NCBI RefSeq assembly: GCF_900215465.1
Contig: NZ_OBEH01000008.1
Coordinates: forward strand, 1-64,000
DNA length: 64,000 nucleotides
Direction: 5' to 3'
Source of the DNA: Flagellimonas pacifica
GTDB taxonomy: Bacteria > Bacteroidota > Bacteroidia > Flavobacteriales > Flavobacteriaceae
Positions 18,560 to 26,733 of this stretch are shown here, in pieces (positions within the stretch are counted from its first letter, which is position 1; the number at the start of each line of letters is the position of its first letter). The translations under genes and the position numbers were made by a program. The notes beneath the pieces are model-generated. The model did not search any database and was not told where the DNA came from. It saw only the letters and a list, made by a program, of their open reading frames with translations.

Positions 18560-19024
18560 ATGGCGCCAAATAACATCATCTTTAGAAATGCTACTTCAGA
18601 AGAATTGTCCATTCTTTTGGATTTTGAGCAAGAACTTATAAAAGCGGAACGCCCTTTTGATGTTACCCTACGGGAAGACCCCATTAGTTATTATGACATA
18701 GGTAAAATGATTGAAGATGATGAAGCTTGTGTAACAGTTGCTGAAGTAGAAGGCCAACTGGTTGCATCTGGCTATGCTATTGTAAAAAAAGCTAGACACT
18801 ATTTAAATCACGAATATTATAGCTATTTGGGGTTTATGTACACACATCCAGATTATAGGGGAAAAGGTATAAACGCCAAAATTATAGAAGAACTTAAGAA
18901 ATGGTCACATAAAAAAGGGCTTATGGAGATTAGATTGACAGTTTATAGTGATAATCTTCCAGCTATTAAAGCATATGAAAAAGTGGGTTTTAAAAAACAT
19001 ATTATAGAAATGCGTTTAGAATAG
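18560..19024 (+). CDS. GNAT family N-acetyltransferase
   Basis: A 154-residue single-domain acetyltransferase. The acetyl-CoA binding segment is GFMYTHPDYRGKGINAKII (about residues 93-112; the R/Q-x-x-G-x-G/A loop is RGKGIN), followed by LTVYSDNLPAIKAYEKVGF, the usual motif B. The substrate amine is unknown. It lies 52 bp upstream of kynU on the same strand, and the intergenic gap contains a possible promoter for kynU. Confidence 0.88.
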   Translation: MAPNNIIFRNATSEELSILLDFEQELIKAERPFDVTLREDPISYYDIGKMIEDDEACVTVAEVEGQLVASGYAIVKKARHYLNHEYYSYLGFMYTHPDYRGKGINAKIIEELKKWSHKKGLMEIRLTVYSDNLPAIKAYEKVGFKKHIIEMRLE

Positions 19025-19053
19025 TTCTGGGCATTTATAAAAACCACAAATTG

Positions 19054-19061
19054 TACTTTTG
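19054..19061 (+). promoter_or_regulatory. Possible Bacteroidota -7 promoter box for kynU
   Basis: TACTTTTG matches the TAnnTTTG -7 consensus of Bacteroidota and lies 15 bp before ATG 19077. No good TTTG -33 element is seen at the right spacing, so this is only suggestive. It overlaps an in-frame TTG at 19059 that I therefore did not use as the kynU start. Confidence 0.35.
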
Positions 19062-19076
19062 AATCAAACTTTGACA

Positions 19077-20345
19077 ATGACTTTTCAGAACTCTCTAGAA
19101 TTCGCACAGCAATTGGATGTAGCAGATAAGCTTTCCAGATACAGGCAGGAATTCCATTACCCACAAGTTAACGGTAAAGATGTGGTCTATTTTACCGGGA
19201 ACTCTTTGGGTCTACAGCCCAAACGTGCTCAAAAGTTTGTTGATGAGGTAATGAATGATTGGAAGGAACTGGCAGTTGAAGGGCATTTTTATGCCGAAAA
19301 ACCATGGTGGGACTACCATGAAAGATTAGCAGCGGGTCTAGGAAAAGTTGTTGGTGCCAAACCAGAAGAAGTTTCTGTAATGAACACGCTAACAGTCAAC
19401 CTTCACTTGTTAATGGTTTCATTTTATAGGCCTACTAACAAGAGGTTTAAAATTCTTTGTGAAGAAAAAGCATTTCCTTCCGATCAATATATGTTGCAAA
19501 GTCAAGTCAAATTTCATGGTTTTGACCCTAAAGATGCTATTGTAGAAGTAAAAAAGAGGGTAGGAGAGCATTCATGGAGAACAGAAGATATTATTGATAA
19601 GATTAGTGAGGTAGGTGATGAACTTGCTTTAGTGTTGATTGGAGGTGTTAATTATTACAATGGTCAGGTATTTGATATGAAGTCGATTACCCAAGTTGGA
19701 AAATCTGTTGGCGCCTATGTTGGTTGGGATTTAGCACATGCCGTTGGAAATATAGAACTAAAACTTCATGATTGGAATGTGGATTTTGCTGCATGGTGCA
19801 GTTACAAATATATGAATAGTGGGCCAGGTAATGCTTCTGGAATTTTTGTTCATGAAAAACATTTGGGAGAGAAGGAAATCCCACGTTTTGAGGGATGGTG
19901 GGGAACCAAAAAAGAAACCCGTTTTCTGATGCAACCAAATTTTGATCCTATTGCTACAGCTGATGCGTGGCAACTGAGCAATCCACCCATATTATCAATA
20001 GCTCCCTATCTGGCTTCATTGGAGCTCTTTGACCAGGTGGGAATGGACGCTCTCATAGAAAAACAGCAGAAAATTGTAGCTTATCTTGAATTTATTCTGA
20101 AAGAGATTGATAAAGAAGTGGATAGCTCCTTTGAGATTATTACCCCAAAAGAAAGAGGATGCCAACTTTCCGTTTTCTTACATGGAGAAGGAAAGGAACT
20201 TTTTGATTATTTAATGAGAAATGGGGTGATCACTGATTGGAGGGAACCCAATGTGATAAGACTTGCTCCAGCTCCATTTTATTGTTCTTATGCTGATATG
20301 TACATTTTTGGACAGATTTTGAAAGAGGGGATTTTAAATAGCTAA
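19077..20345 (+). CDS. kynU: Kynureninase
   Basis: A 422-residue PLP enzyme that cleaves kynurenine or 3-hydroxykynurenine to (3-hydroxy)anthranilate and alanine. Diagnostic stretches are YFTGNSLGLQPKRA at the start, HFYAEKPWWDYHE, GWDLAHAVGNIELKLHDWNV with the cofactor-binding Asp, and WCSYKYMNSGPG with the Schiff-base Lys244. The C-terminal domain (ERGCQLSVFL, VITDWREPNVIRLAP) is complete. Start ATG 19077 preferred. Together with kmo at 26734 it gives two steps of tryptophan breakdown towards quinolinate/NAD or anthranilate; the other pathway genes are not in the window. It converges on the AraC gene with a 12-bp overlap. Confidence 0.95.
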   Translation: MTFQNSLEFAQQLDVADKLSRYRQEFHYPQVNGKDVVYFTGNSLGLQPKRAQKFVDEVMNDWKELAVEGHFYAEKPWWDYHERLAAGLGKVVGAKPEEVSVMNTLTVNLHLLMVSFYRPTNKRFKILCEEKAFPSDQYMLQSQVKFHGFDPKDAIVEVKKRVGEHSWRTEDIIDKISEVGDELALVLIGGVNYYNGQVFDMKSITQVGKSVGAYVGWDLAHAVGNIELKLHDWNVDFAAWCSYKYMNSGPGNASGIFVHEKHLGEKEIPRFEGWWGTKKETRFLMQPNFDPIATADAWQLSNPPILSIAPYLASLELFDQVGMDALIEKQQKIVAYLEFILKEIDKEVDSSFEIITPKERGCQLSVFLHGEGKELFDYLMRNGVITDWREPNVIRLAPAPFYCSYADMYIFGQILKEGILNS

Positions 20346-21200
20346 TTGCCCATATCTTAACTTTAAGTAGTTAGATGGTGTTACGCCTTGGTATCGTTTA
20401 AACTGTCTTGTAAAATATGAGCGATCATTAAAACCAGACTTATACATAACATCAGAAACCGTGCTGTTGTTTTCATTAAAAAATTGAACTGCTTTTCCAA
20501 CTCTAAACTCGTTGACAAAGTCAATAAAAGTACGTTTGGTCATTTTTTTGAAAAATCTACAGAAGGAATTTGTGGTAAAACCCAATTGTAATGAAATTTT
20601 AGCAATAGAAATATTTTTGTGATAGTTATTGTTCACATATTCAAAAGCTTCTTCCAATCTCCAAATCTCATTTTTTTTGAATCTACTTAAGTTAATCGTA
20701 TCAAAAAGGGTCTCATAGGCATCACTTTTCGATAATCGGTCAAGGATTGAAAGGAAATTTATTAGTTTACCTTGATTGTCCAAGGTTTTAAAATCGTCAA
20801 AATTATTGTATAGCTCCCCTTTGATAGATTGCTCAAAAATGATGACTTGTCTTGATTTTTGAATTAAATTATTTACTCTCGTGAACTCAGGGAAAAGAGC
20901 CAACTTGTCATGGACAAATTCCTTTGAAAATTGAACCACTATTTCTTCGCTGTCTTTTTTTTCATTATTTCCAAAATCCGAATGAGGAATGTTGCCTGCT
21001 AAAAAAACAAGTACTCCATTTTCATAGTCATAAGTCTTGCTGCCAATTTTCAAAACCCCCGCGCCATTTTTTACATAAACAATCTCAAATTCTGGGTGTA
21101 TATGCCAACCAGCGGTATCACATTTAGATTCTGCGTTATAGCTTTCGACCTTGAATGAGGTATTTGCATCTTGGATTATTGGCTCATATATAGGTTTCAT
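20334..21200 (-). CDS. AraC family transcriptional regulator
   Basis: A 288-residue regulator. The N-terminal cupin-like sensor (about residues 20-130) has GWHIHPEFEIVYVKNGAGVL and FLAGNIPHSD; the C-terminal AraC/XylS double helix-turn-helix (about 190-285) has ISIAKISLQLGFTTNSFCRF and the family signature VSDVMYKSGFNDRSYFTRQF, then YQGVTPSNY. It lies 27 bp after the aldo/keto reductase gene on the same strand, so it likely controls that gene, possibly with the divergent MFS carrier. Ligand unknown. Confidence 0.9.
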   Translation of the reverse strand: MKPIYEPIIQDANTSFKVESYNAESKCDTAGWHIHPEFEIVYVKNGAGVLKIGSKTYDYENGVLVFLAGNIPHSDFGNNEKKDSEEIVVQFSKEFVHDKLALFPEFTRVNNLIQKSRQVIIFEQSIKGELYNNFDDFKTLDNQGKLINFLSILDRLSKSDAYETLFDTINLSRFKKNEIWRLEEAFEYVNNNYHKNISIAKISLQLGFTTNSFCRFFKKMTKRTFIDFVNEFRVGKAVQFFNENNSTVSDVMYKSGFNDRSYFTRQFKRYQGVTPSNYLKLRYGQLAI

Positions 21201-21227
21201 AATTGCTGTTTATTGTTTTATTTAGAC

Positions 21228-22055
21228 TTACACAACATGGGATAAATCCTCTCCAAGTCTTTTATTCTGATTTAATCCTTCAATTATTTTCATTTCTGCT
21301 TTTGATAACTCAAAATCAAAGATTTCAAAATTTTCTCTAATTCTCTTTGGTGTCACAGATTTTGGAATAACTGCAATTCTCTTTTGTACTAACCAACGCA
21401 GTGCAATTTGTACGGCAGATTTATGGTGTCGCAATCCAATTTGTGCCAATTCTGGAATATGTAAAACCTCTCCCATCATTATAGGTCGCCATGCTTCCAG
21501 TTGTATGTTATAGTTACTGGAAAAATCAATCAATTCGTATTGGTTAAGATATGGGTGCATTTCTACTTGATTCATTGCAGGGACAATTTCTGTATGTTTC
21601 ATTAAATCCTGTAACTGGGAAATATTAAAGTTGCATACACCAATGGCTCGGGCCCTACCACTTTTATAGATACTTTCCATGGCTTTATATGTTTCAATGT
21701 ATTTGGATTTCACCGGCCAGTGAATTAGATACATGTCAACATAATCCGTTTGAAGCCGTGCTAAACTTTTCTCAAAAGCCAATAAAGTCTCATCATAACC
21801 TTGCTCGGTATTCCAGACTTTGGTTGTCAAAAAAACATCTGATCTTGGTACAGAACTTTTTATTATTGCCCTTCCCACACCTTCTTCATTTTGATAGGCA
21901 GAAGCTGTGTCAATTTTTCTATAACCAATTTGCAATGCAGAAACAATGGCATCTTCAACTTCACCATTGTTCTTCGCAAAGAGCACACCTAGTCCTATTT
22001 GTGGCATTTTTATAGAATTGTTGAGTTCTATGATGTTATTTTTATGGACAGTCAT
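21228..22055 (-). CDS. Aldo/keto reductase
   Basis: A 275-residue NADPH-dependent (beta/alpha)8 reductase of the AKR superfamily with the full catalytic tetrad: Asp49 and Tyr54 in KIDTASAYQNEEGVGRA, Lys79 in VFLTTKVWN, His112 in YLIHWPVK. The C-terminal cofactor loop has VIPKSVTPKRIRENFEIFDF. The closest described group would be 2,5-diketo-gluconate reductase-like AKR5. It reduces aldehydes or ketones; the substrate is not deducible. In a likely two-gene unit with the AraC gene and divergent from the MFS gene. Confidence 0.92.
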   Translation of the reverse strand: MTVHKNNIIELNNSIKMPQIGLGVLFAKNNGEVEDAIVSALQIGYRKIDTASAYQNEEGVGRAIIKSSVPRSDVFLTTKVWNTEQGYDETLLAFEKSLARLQTDYVDMYLIHWPVKSKYIETYKAMESIYKSGRARAIGVCNFNISQLQDLMKHTEIVPAMNQVEMHPYLNQYELIDFSSNYNIQLEAWRPIMMGEVLHIPELAQIGLRHHKSAVQIALRWLVQKRIAVIPKSVTPKRIRENFEIFDFELSKAEMKIIEGLNQNKRLGEDLSHVV

Positions 22056-22203
22056 CGTCTAGTTTTGATTAAATAATAGTGTAAAACTATCAAATAATGA
22101 CATTCTAAATTCTTTTATGGAATATATTGTTATATAACTGGAATATTATAGGATATTGAAAATTGACTAAGGTTGTTTTCTTTGCAGGAAACTTTAATTG
22201 ACA

Positions 22204-23352
22204 ATGAAGTCATTGAAACTTATTCTTTCTAATTCCAGGTATTTTGCACCTGCATTTGTTTTTACAAGCCTTAACGTTTGGTTTGGTACATGGGCAATCT
22301 ATATACCAACTATAAAAGAAAAATTAGTAATTAACAAAGCGGATTTGGGAATTGCACTTTTTTGTCTGTCGCTTGGGGTGTTTACCATATTTCCGGTAGC
22401 TTCAAAAATTATTAATAAACTAGGTGTTGGCAAGGCTACTTGGTACAGTGTTGTTCTATGCAGCGTTACTGCTCTCTTTCCATTTTTGGTTCCTAATTAT
22501 TATCTGCTAATGGGAAGCCTTTTTTTGTTTGGGATGTCCCATGGATTATTGGATATTTCTATTAACACTTTGGTCACGGAAATTGAAAAAGAGGACAAGC
22601 AAAACTTTATGACCGCGGCTCATGGCTTTTTTAGTTTGGGAGGCATACTAGTAGGTTTGGGTAGCTTTTTGATTCCGATAATTGGTAATCCCATAATGCA
22701 TATGGGTGTTACGGTAGCGTTGATTTTTGTAATAAATCTTTTCATCCGCAAAAACTATATTGATGTTGTTGCCACACCTGTGGATAAAGAACCGTTTAGC
22801 TTGAAATTGTTCAAACCCTTATTTTTATTGGGTTTAATCGGATTTTTTGCCTTTGGAAGTGAGGGAGCTATTGTAGATTGGAGTGGTCTTTACCTTAAAG
22901 AGGTGACACTTGCCCCTGAAATACTTATAGGTTCAGGCTTTTTGGCATTTTCCGCGGCAATGACCTTTGGTCGTTTTTTGGGTGATGGAATTAGTGCCAG
23001 AATTGGTTCGATAAAAATTGTAATGTTAGGCACTATAATTGCAGCTGTGGGCTTTTTGTTTGTATTATCTGAGAATACTATTTTGTCTATTGCTGGCTTT
23101 GCTTTGAACGGGCTTGGGTTTTCTGTAATCATCCCGGAATTGTTTCGCATTGGCGGAAACATCAAGGGAGTAGATTCGGCCAAAGGGGTCTCTTTTATTG
23201 CCGGGACTGGATATTCAGGTTTTTTACTTGGACCGGTGATTTTGGGCTTTTTAGCCGAAAGCGCATCCCTAAAACATTGTTTTTATGCGCTATTAGGTTG
23301 TATTATTTTGGTATTTGGCGCTACAGCCCTATTGCGAAAAAACAAGGTTTAA
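22204..23352 (+). CDS. MFS transporter
   Basis: A 382-residue inner-membrane carrier with about 12 hydrophobic helices. The A-motif-like loop between TM2 and TM3 is KIINKLGVGKAT, TM4-5 has GMSHGLLDISINTLVTEIE, and the second half has FGRFLGDGISARIGSIK. The layout fits the FucP/YbjJ-like MFS group that carries sugars or small organic compounds. Start ATG 22204 is used (an in-frame TTG lies 6 bp upstream). It is divergent from the aldo/keto reductase across a 148-bp gap, so import and reduction of one substrate is possible but unproven. Confidence 0.87.
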   Translation: MKSLKLILSNSRYFAPAFVFTSLNVWFGTWAIYIPTIKEKLVINKADLGIALFCLSLGVFTIFPVASKIINKLGVGKATWYSVVLCSVTALFPFLVPNYYLLMGSLFLFGMSHGLLDISINTLVTEIEKEDKQNFMTAAHGFFSLGGILVGLGSFLIPIIGNPIMHMGVTVALIFVINLFIRKNYIDVVATPVDKEPFSLKLFKPLFLLGLIGFFAFGSEGAIVDWSGLYLKEVTLAPEILIGSGFLAFSAAMTFGRFLGDGISARIGSIKIVMLGTIIAAVGFLFVLSENTILSIAGFALNGLGFSVIIPELFRIGGNIKGVDSAKGVSFIAGTGYSGFLLGPVILGFLAESASLKHCFYALLGCIILVFGATALLRKNKV

Positions 23353-23364
23353 AAAAATCCTTAT

Positions 23365-24048
23365 TTAATCCGTGGTCACAACCAAATTGGTGAAATTTAA
23401 GCTGAACCCTTCTTCTGCTTTTTTGTGATCTTGAGCCAGTTTAAGCCCTTTAATTTCTGCATAATCCTCCCAAGTGGTGATCATGGAAGGTTCAACTTGG
23501 TTTGCTTTTCTAAAAACCCATTCACGGACTATAAAATCACCCTTAAAATAAAAATCATAAGCATCCCCTGGAGTATAGCCTCCGTCATTACCATAAACAA
23601 TGGTCAATTTTTGCATTGGAGTACCACTAATTGGTGCTTTTTGACTTTCTGCATGCTCATAGGTAAAGTTCCCAGAATCCCAAATAAGATTAAATGGCGC
23701 CAAAATCCAATACCTGTCATTAATAAAACCAGCATTGGTTTTAAACGAGGTGCTGTCCATTGATTTTCTGTTGTAAGAAAGAGTATCCTTGCCCGAAGAA
23801 ATGGCCATAATATCATTGGTTTTGGGATTCCATTTCCAAGTTCTCTCAAAATGAGAACTGTCTCTATCCACATTGAATGTAAAGGTGAATTCTTTTACCG
23901 ATTTCCAATTGTCATAACCATGGGCTTGGGCAATTTTTTCAAGAATGGTTTTCTGCTGTACTTCTTTCTGTTCAACTTTTTTGGGTTCGGTTTTACAACT
24001 CAATAAAAATAAAATGGACAAAATACCTAAAAGAGGAGTAGTTCTCAT
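23365..24048 (-). CDS. Hypothetical lipoprotein
   Basis: A 227-residue lipoprotein: MRTTPLLGILSILFLLSCK with lipobox LLSC (ATG 24048 preferred to a TTG 6 bp upstream). The mature part starts with a Lys/Glu-rich linker, then AQAHGYDNWKSVKEFTFTF, aromatic-rich beta strands and TWEDYAEIKGLKLAQDHKK. The pattern resembles LolA/LppX-like half-barrels predicted in Bacteroidota lipoproteins, but I cannot assign a family. It converges on the MFS gene 12 bp away. Confidence 0.72.
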   Translation of the reverse strand: MRTTPLLGILSILFLLSCKTEPKKVEQKEVQQKTILEKIAQAHGYDNWKSVKEFTFTFNVDRDSSHFERTWKWNPKTNDIMAISSGKDTLSYNRKSMDSTSFKTNAGFINDRYWILAPFNLIWDSGNFTYEHAESQKAPISGTPMQKLTIVYGNDGGYTPGDAYDFYFKGDFIVREWVFRKANQVEPSMITTWEDYAEIKGLKLAQDHKKAEEGFSLNFTNLVVTTD

Positions 24049-24138
24049 ATACAAGTTTGTAACAAATATAAGGTCATTTTAGCTTATCTTTCCATACGTT
24101 TCTGCATAGAACTTTAATCGACCAAAAAACCTTTTCAA

Positions 24139-24765
24139 GTGACTTTTCTAAAAAGGCTGTTTCTAATTTTTATACATAATCATGATAAAAATCCATTGGA
24201 AACAGATAATCCATATGCCCATCTATCAGATGAGGAATTGGTAAAACGAATTGTAGCAAATAACAATCCCCTATTGTTTGGGAAATTGTACGATCGTTAC
24301 GCAAAAATGGTCTACAACAAGTGTTATGGGTTTGCAAGATCGGAAGACGAAGCAGAAGACCTTACTCAGGATGTTTTTTTGCAGCTCTTCATTAAACTGA
24401 AGATGTTCAAGGGAAAATCCAAATTTTCTACTTGGTTGTATTCATTCACATATAACTTCTGTGTAAACTATGTGAATAGGAACAAACAACGGAAGATGAG
24501 CGATAAATCGGTTCCTGTAGAAGGTTCTGAACATAAGTTTACCGAAGAAGTCCCGGACGAGAGCTTGTATGAAATGAAGGCAAGCAAACTAAAGGAAGCA
24601 TTGGAGATGATATCCGCCGAAGATAAATCCATTTTGTTGTTAAAATATCAAGATGGAGCAACTATAAAGGACCTTGTTAATTTATTGGAACTTGGAGAAA
24701 GTGCAGTTAAAATGAGGTTGAAGAGAGCTAAGGAAAGACTATTGGAAATCTATAATACATTGTAA
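24139..24765 (+). CDS. ECF-type RNA polymerase sigma factor
   Basis: A 208-residue sigma-70 family protein from GTG 24139 (no in-frame ATG before region 2). Region 2 (about residues 45-115): LFGKLYDRYAKMVYNKCYGF, EDEAEDLTQDVFLQLF, FSTWLYSFTYNFCVNYVNR. Region 4 (about 150-205): EMISAEDKSILLLKYQDGAT, then the helix-turn-helix ESAVKMRLKRAKERL. The next gene is a 62-residue protein 3 bp downstream and no classical anti-sigma factor is adjacent. Regulated genes unknown. Confidence 0.92.
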   Translation: MTFLKRLFLIFIHNHDKNPLETDNPYAHLSDEELVKRIVANNNPLLFGKLYDRYAKMVYNKCYGFARSEDEAEDLTQDVFLQLFIKLKMFKGKSKFSTWLYSFTYNFCVNYVNRNKQRKMSDKSVPVEGSEHKFTEEVPDESLYEMKASKLKEALEMISAEDKSILLLKYQDGATIKDLVNLLELGESAVKMRLKRAKERLLEIYNTL

Positions 24766-24768
24766 TAG

Positions 24769-24957
24769 ATGGCAAAGAAAAAAAGAAATCCGTTTAGAGA
24801 GTTGGAAGCTTCTTTGAGGGAAGTTCCTCCTGGAATGAAGAAAAAAGTGATGAATGATATCGCAGCGGCCAAGTTGATCATGGATATGGCATCCCTGTTC
24901 TCCTTCAATATTGGCTCCGCTTTGCGAAAATTATTTAGAACACTTGGAAACAATTAA
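24769..24957 (+). CDS. Small basic protein downstream of sigma factor
   Basis: A 62-residue protein, Lys/Arg-rich at the start (MAKKKRNPFRELEASLREVP) with a helix VPPGMKKKVMNDIAAAKLIMD and a hydrophobic C-terminal stretch MASLFSFNIGSALRKLF. It starts 3 bp after the sigma factor stop. Its position is that of an anti-sigma or membrane-docking partner, but it lacks zinc-finger (HxxxCxxC) or RskA features. Function unknown. Confidence 0.68.
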   Translation: MAKKKRNPFRELEASLREVPPGMKKKVMNDIAAAKLIMDMASLFSFNIGSALRKLFRTLGNN

Positions 24958-24981
24958 TGACAACACTATAAACTATAAAAT

Positions 24982-25809
24982 ATGGAAACAATTACCGAAT
25001 GGAAGAATTTAACATTTGACTCCCTTACAGCAATGGGACGCGATGTGGCCTTGGCACTGCCCAAGATCATAGGTGCCATCATTATCCTTATCATTGGATG
25101 GTTGATAACGAAAATTGTACTTTTTGTTTTAAGCAAAATCCTAAAACTGGCCAAAGTGGATACGCTCAGTGAAAAGATAAATGAGATGGACTTGTTTGGT
25201 AAGGGAGATTTTAAGATCAACATTATAAAAGTGATTCTTGGTTTCGTAAAATGGTTGCTGCTTCTTGTATTTTTAATTGTTGCTGCAGATATTTTAAGTT
25301 GGGAAATCATATCCACAGAGATAGGGAACCTTTTGCGCTACTTGCCAAGATTGTTCAGTGCACTGGCATTGATGATGATTGGACTTTATATTGGGAATTT
25401 TATCAAGACAACGGTAAAAAAACTGTTCGACTCTTTGGAGTTTGGAGGTTCCAATGTGGTAAGTAATCTACTTTTTTATATTATCGTCATTTTCATTTCC
25501 ATTACTGCTTTAAATCAAGCTGGTATAGATACTACAATTATCACCAACAACATAACCATGTTCTTGGGTGCTTTTTTATTGGCTTTTGCAATAGGATTGG
25601 GTCTGGGGTCCAGAGATGTGGTTACAGATTTGTTGCGTTCTTTTTATACTAGACGAACTTATGCAGTTGGGGATAAAGTGGTGATAGGGGATTATGCAGG
25701 TACTATTGAGGCCATTGAAAACAATACCTTGACCTTGGTGACCGAAACTGGAAAATTTGTGATTCCCATTAAAGATGTGGTATCAGAAAAGGTAGAGATT
25801 AAATCTTAA
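24982..25809 (+). CDS. Mechanosensitive ion channel (MscS-like)
   Basis: A 275-residue membrane protein. N-terminal helices: KIIGAIIILIIGWLITKIVL (TM1) and two further segments around 88-140; then a pore-type helix GAFLLAFAIGLGLGSRDVVTDLLRSF, and a short beta domain with YAVGDKVVIGDYAGTIEAIE. The arrangement matches small bacterial channels with TM_helix repeats plus a truncated MscS beta domain. It likely relieves turgor on osmotic down-shock. It sits 24 bp after the small protein and may be part of the sigma-factor unit. Confidence 0.85.
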   Translation: METITEWKNLTFDSLTAMGRDVALALPKIIGAIIILIIGWLITKIVLFVLSKILKLAKVDTLSEKINEMDLFGKGDFKINIIKVILGFVKWLLLLVFLIVAADILSWEIISTEIGNLLRYLPRLFSALALMMIGLYIGNFIKTTVKKLFDSLEFGGSNVVSNLLFYIIVIFISITALNQAGIDTTIITNNITMFLGAFLLAFAIGLGLGSRDVVTDLLRSFYTRRTYAVGDKVVIGDYAGTIEAIENNTLTLVTETGKFVIPIKDVVSEKVEIKS

Positions 25810-25893
25810 TGGGTCTATTTCAAAAAGAGAATCATTTGTGCTTGAAAACTTCCTTAGAATTTGATTAATTTTGAAACTTTCAACAAGGAAAAT

Positions 25894-26442
25894 ATGAGTT
25901 CAAAAAAAGGGAAGGTTCAAGAGTTGATCCAAGAGAAATTATTAGAGGAACGTAAAGTGTTTTTATGGGGCATGGTTGATGATGATTCAGCAAAACATGT
26001 CATAGATCGTTTGCTGTACTTGGATTTGCAAAACAATAAAGAAATTCAACTGATTATTAATAGTCCTGGTGGATATGTAACTTCTGGTTTTGCCATTTAC
26101 GATACCATTAAGCAAATAAAAAGCCCGGTTTCTACGGTTTGTTCCGGTTTGGCAGCTTCCATGGGATCTATATTACTCTCTGTAGGAGAAAAAGGAAGAA
26201 GGTTTATCCAACCACACGCAAGGGTGATGATTCACCAACCCAGTGGTGGAGCACAGGGTCAAGCATCCAATATAGAAATTCAAGCCAAGGAAATTATCAA
26301 GACCAAAGAACTGGGTGCAAAAATTTTGGCAGATAACTGTGGGCAAGATTATGACAAGGTTATGAAAGACTTTGATCGTGATTATTGGATGGGTGCTGAA
26401 GAATCTATTGCATACGGTATTGTAGATGGAATCTTGAAATAA
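25894..26442 (+). CDS. clpP: ATP-dependent Clp protease proteolytic subunit, short form
   Basis: A 182-residue serine peptidase. The triad is visible: Ser89 in GLAASMGS, His114 in RVMIHQP and Asp163 in DRDYWM. Other ClpP hallmarks: IQLIINSPGGYVTSGFAIYD and GRRFIQPHA. I use ATG 25894 (MSSKKGKVQELIQEKLLEE) rather than TTG 25861. It is shorter at the N-terminus than typical ClpP and is not next to tig or clpX, so it may be a second ClpP that pairs with a main one. It ends 22 bp before a strong terminator. Confidence 0.92.
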   Translation: MSSKKGKVQELIQEKLLEERKVFLWGMVDDDSAKHVIDRLLYLDLQNNKEIQLIINSPGGYVTSGFAIYDTIKQIKSPVSTVCSGLAASMGSILLSVGEKGRRFIQPHARVMIHQPSGGAQGQASNIEIQAKEIIKTKELGAKILADNCGQDYDKVMKDFDRDYWMGAEESIAYGIVDGILK

Positions 26443-26464
26443 TTTTCCACACCTTTAAAAAAGG

Positions 26465-26499
26465 AAAAAGTCCTTTACAGATTCTGTAAAGGACTTTTT
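26465..26499. terminator. Strong bidirectional terminator after clpP
   Basis: A perfect 16-bp stem (aaaaagtcctttacag / ctgtaaaggacttttt) with a 3-nt loop, A-tract and T-tract on either side. It closes the clpP transcript; the next 234 bp up to kmo hold no gene that I can see. Confidence 0.93.
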
Positions 26500-26733
26500 G
26501 CGTATATATGGACGCCTAAGCGGGATATTTATGATATATACGTCAACTTTAATACCAAAAGCTTACGATGATATGTTAAAAATTACAAAAAGTTTCCGAT
26601 CATCTACTTTATAAGCAGGTGTAGGGGGTGGCTAGGCATTTATATGTTTGTTTTTCAGTAAGAGGTTGAGAGGCAAAATAAACTTTGAATTCCGTATTTT
26701 TATCGTTTAATACCAATTGGCCTGCGGGCGGTT

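Noticed and set aside
17851..18684. N-terminal extension of the O-methyltransferase to 18684
   Set aside because: The extra 64 residues are not typical of the family and overlap the divergent GNAT gene.
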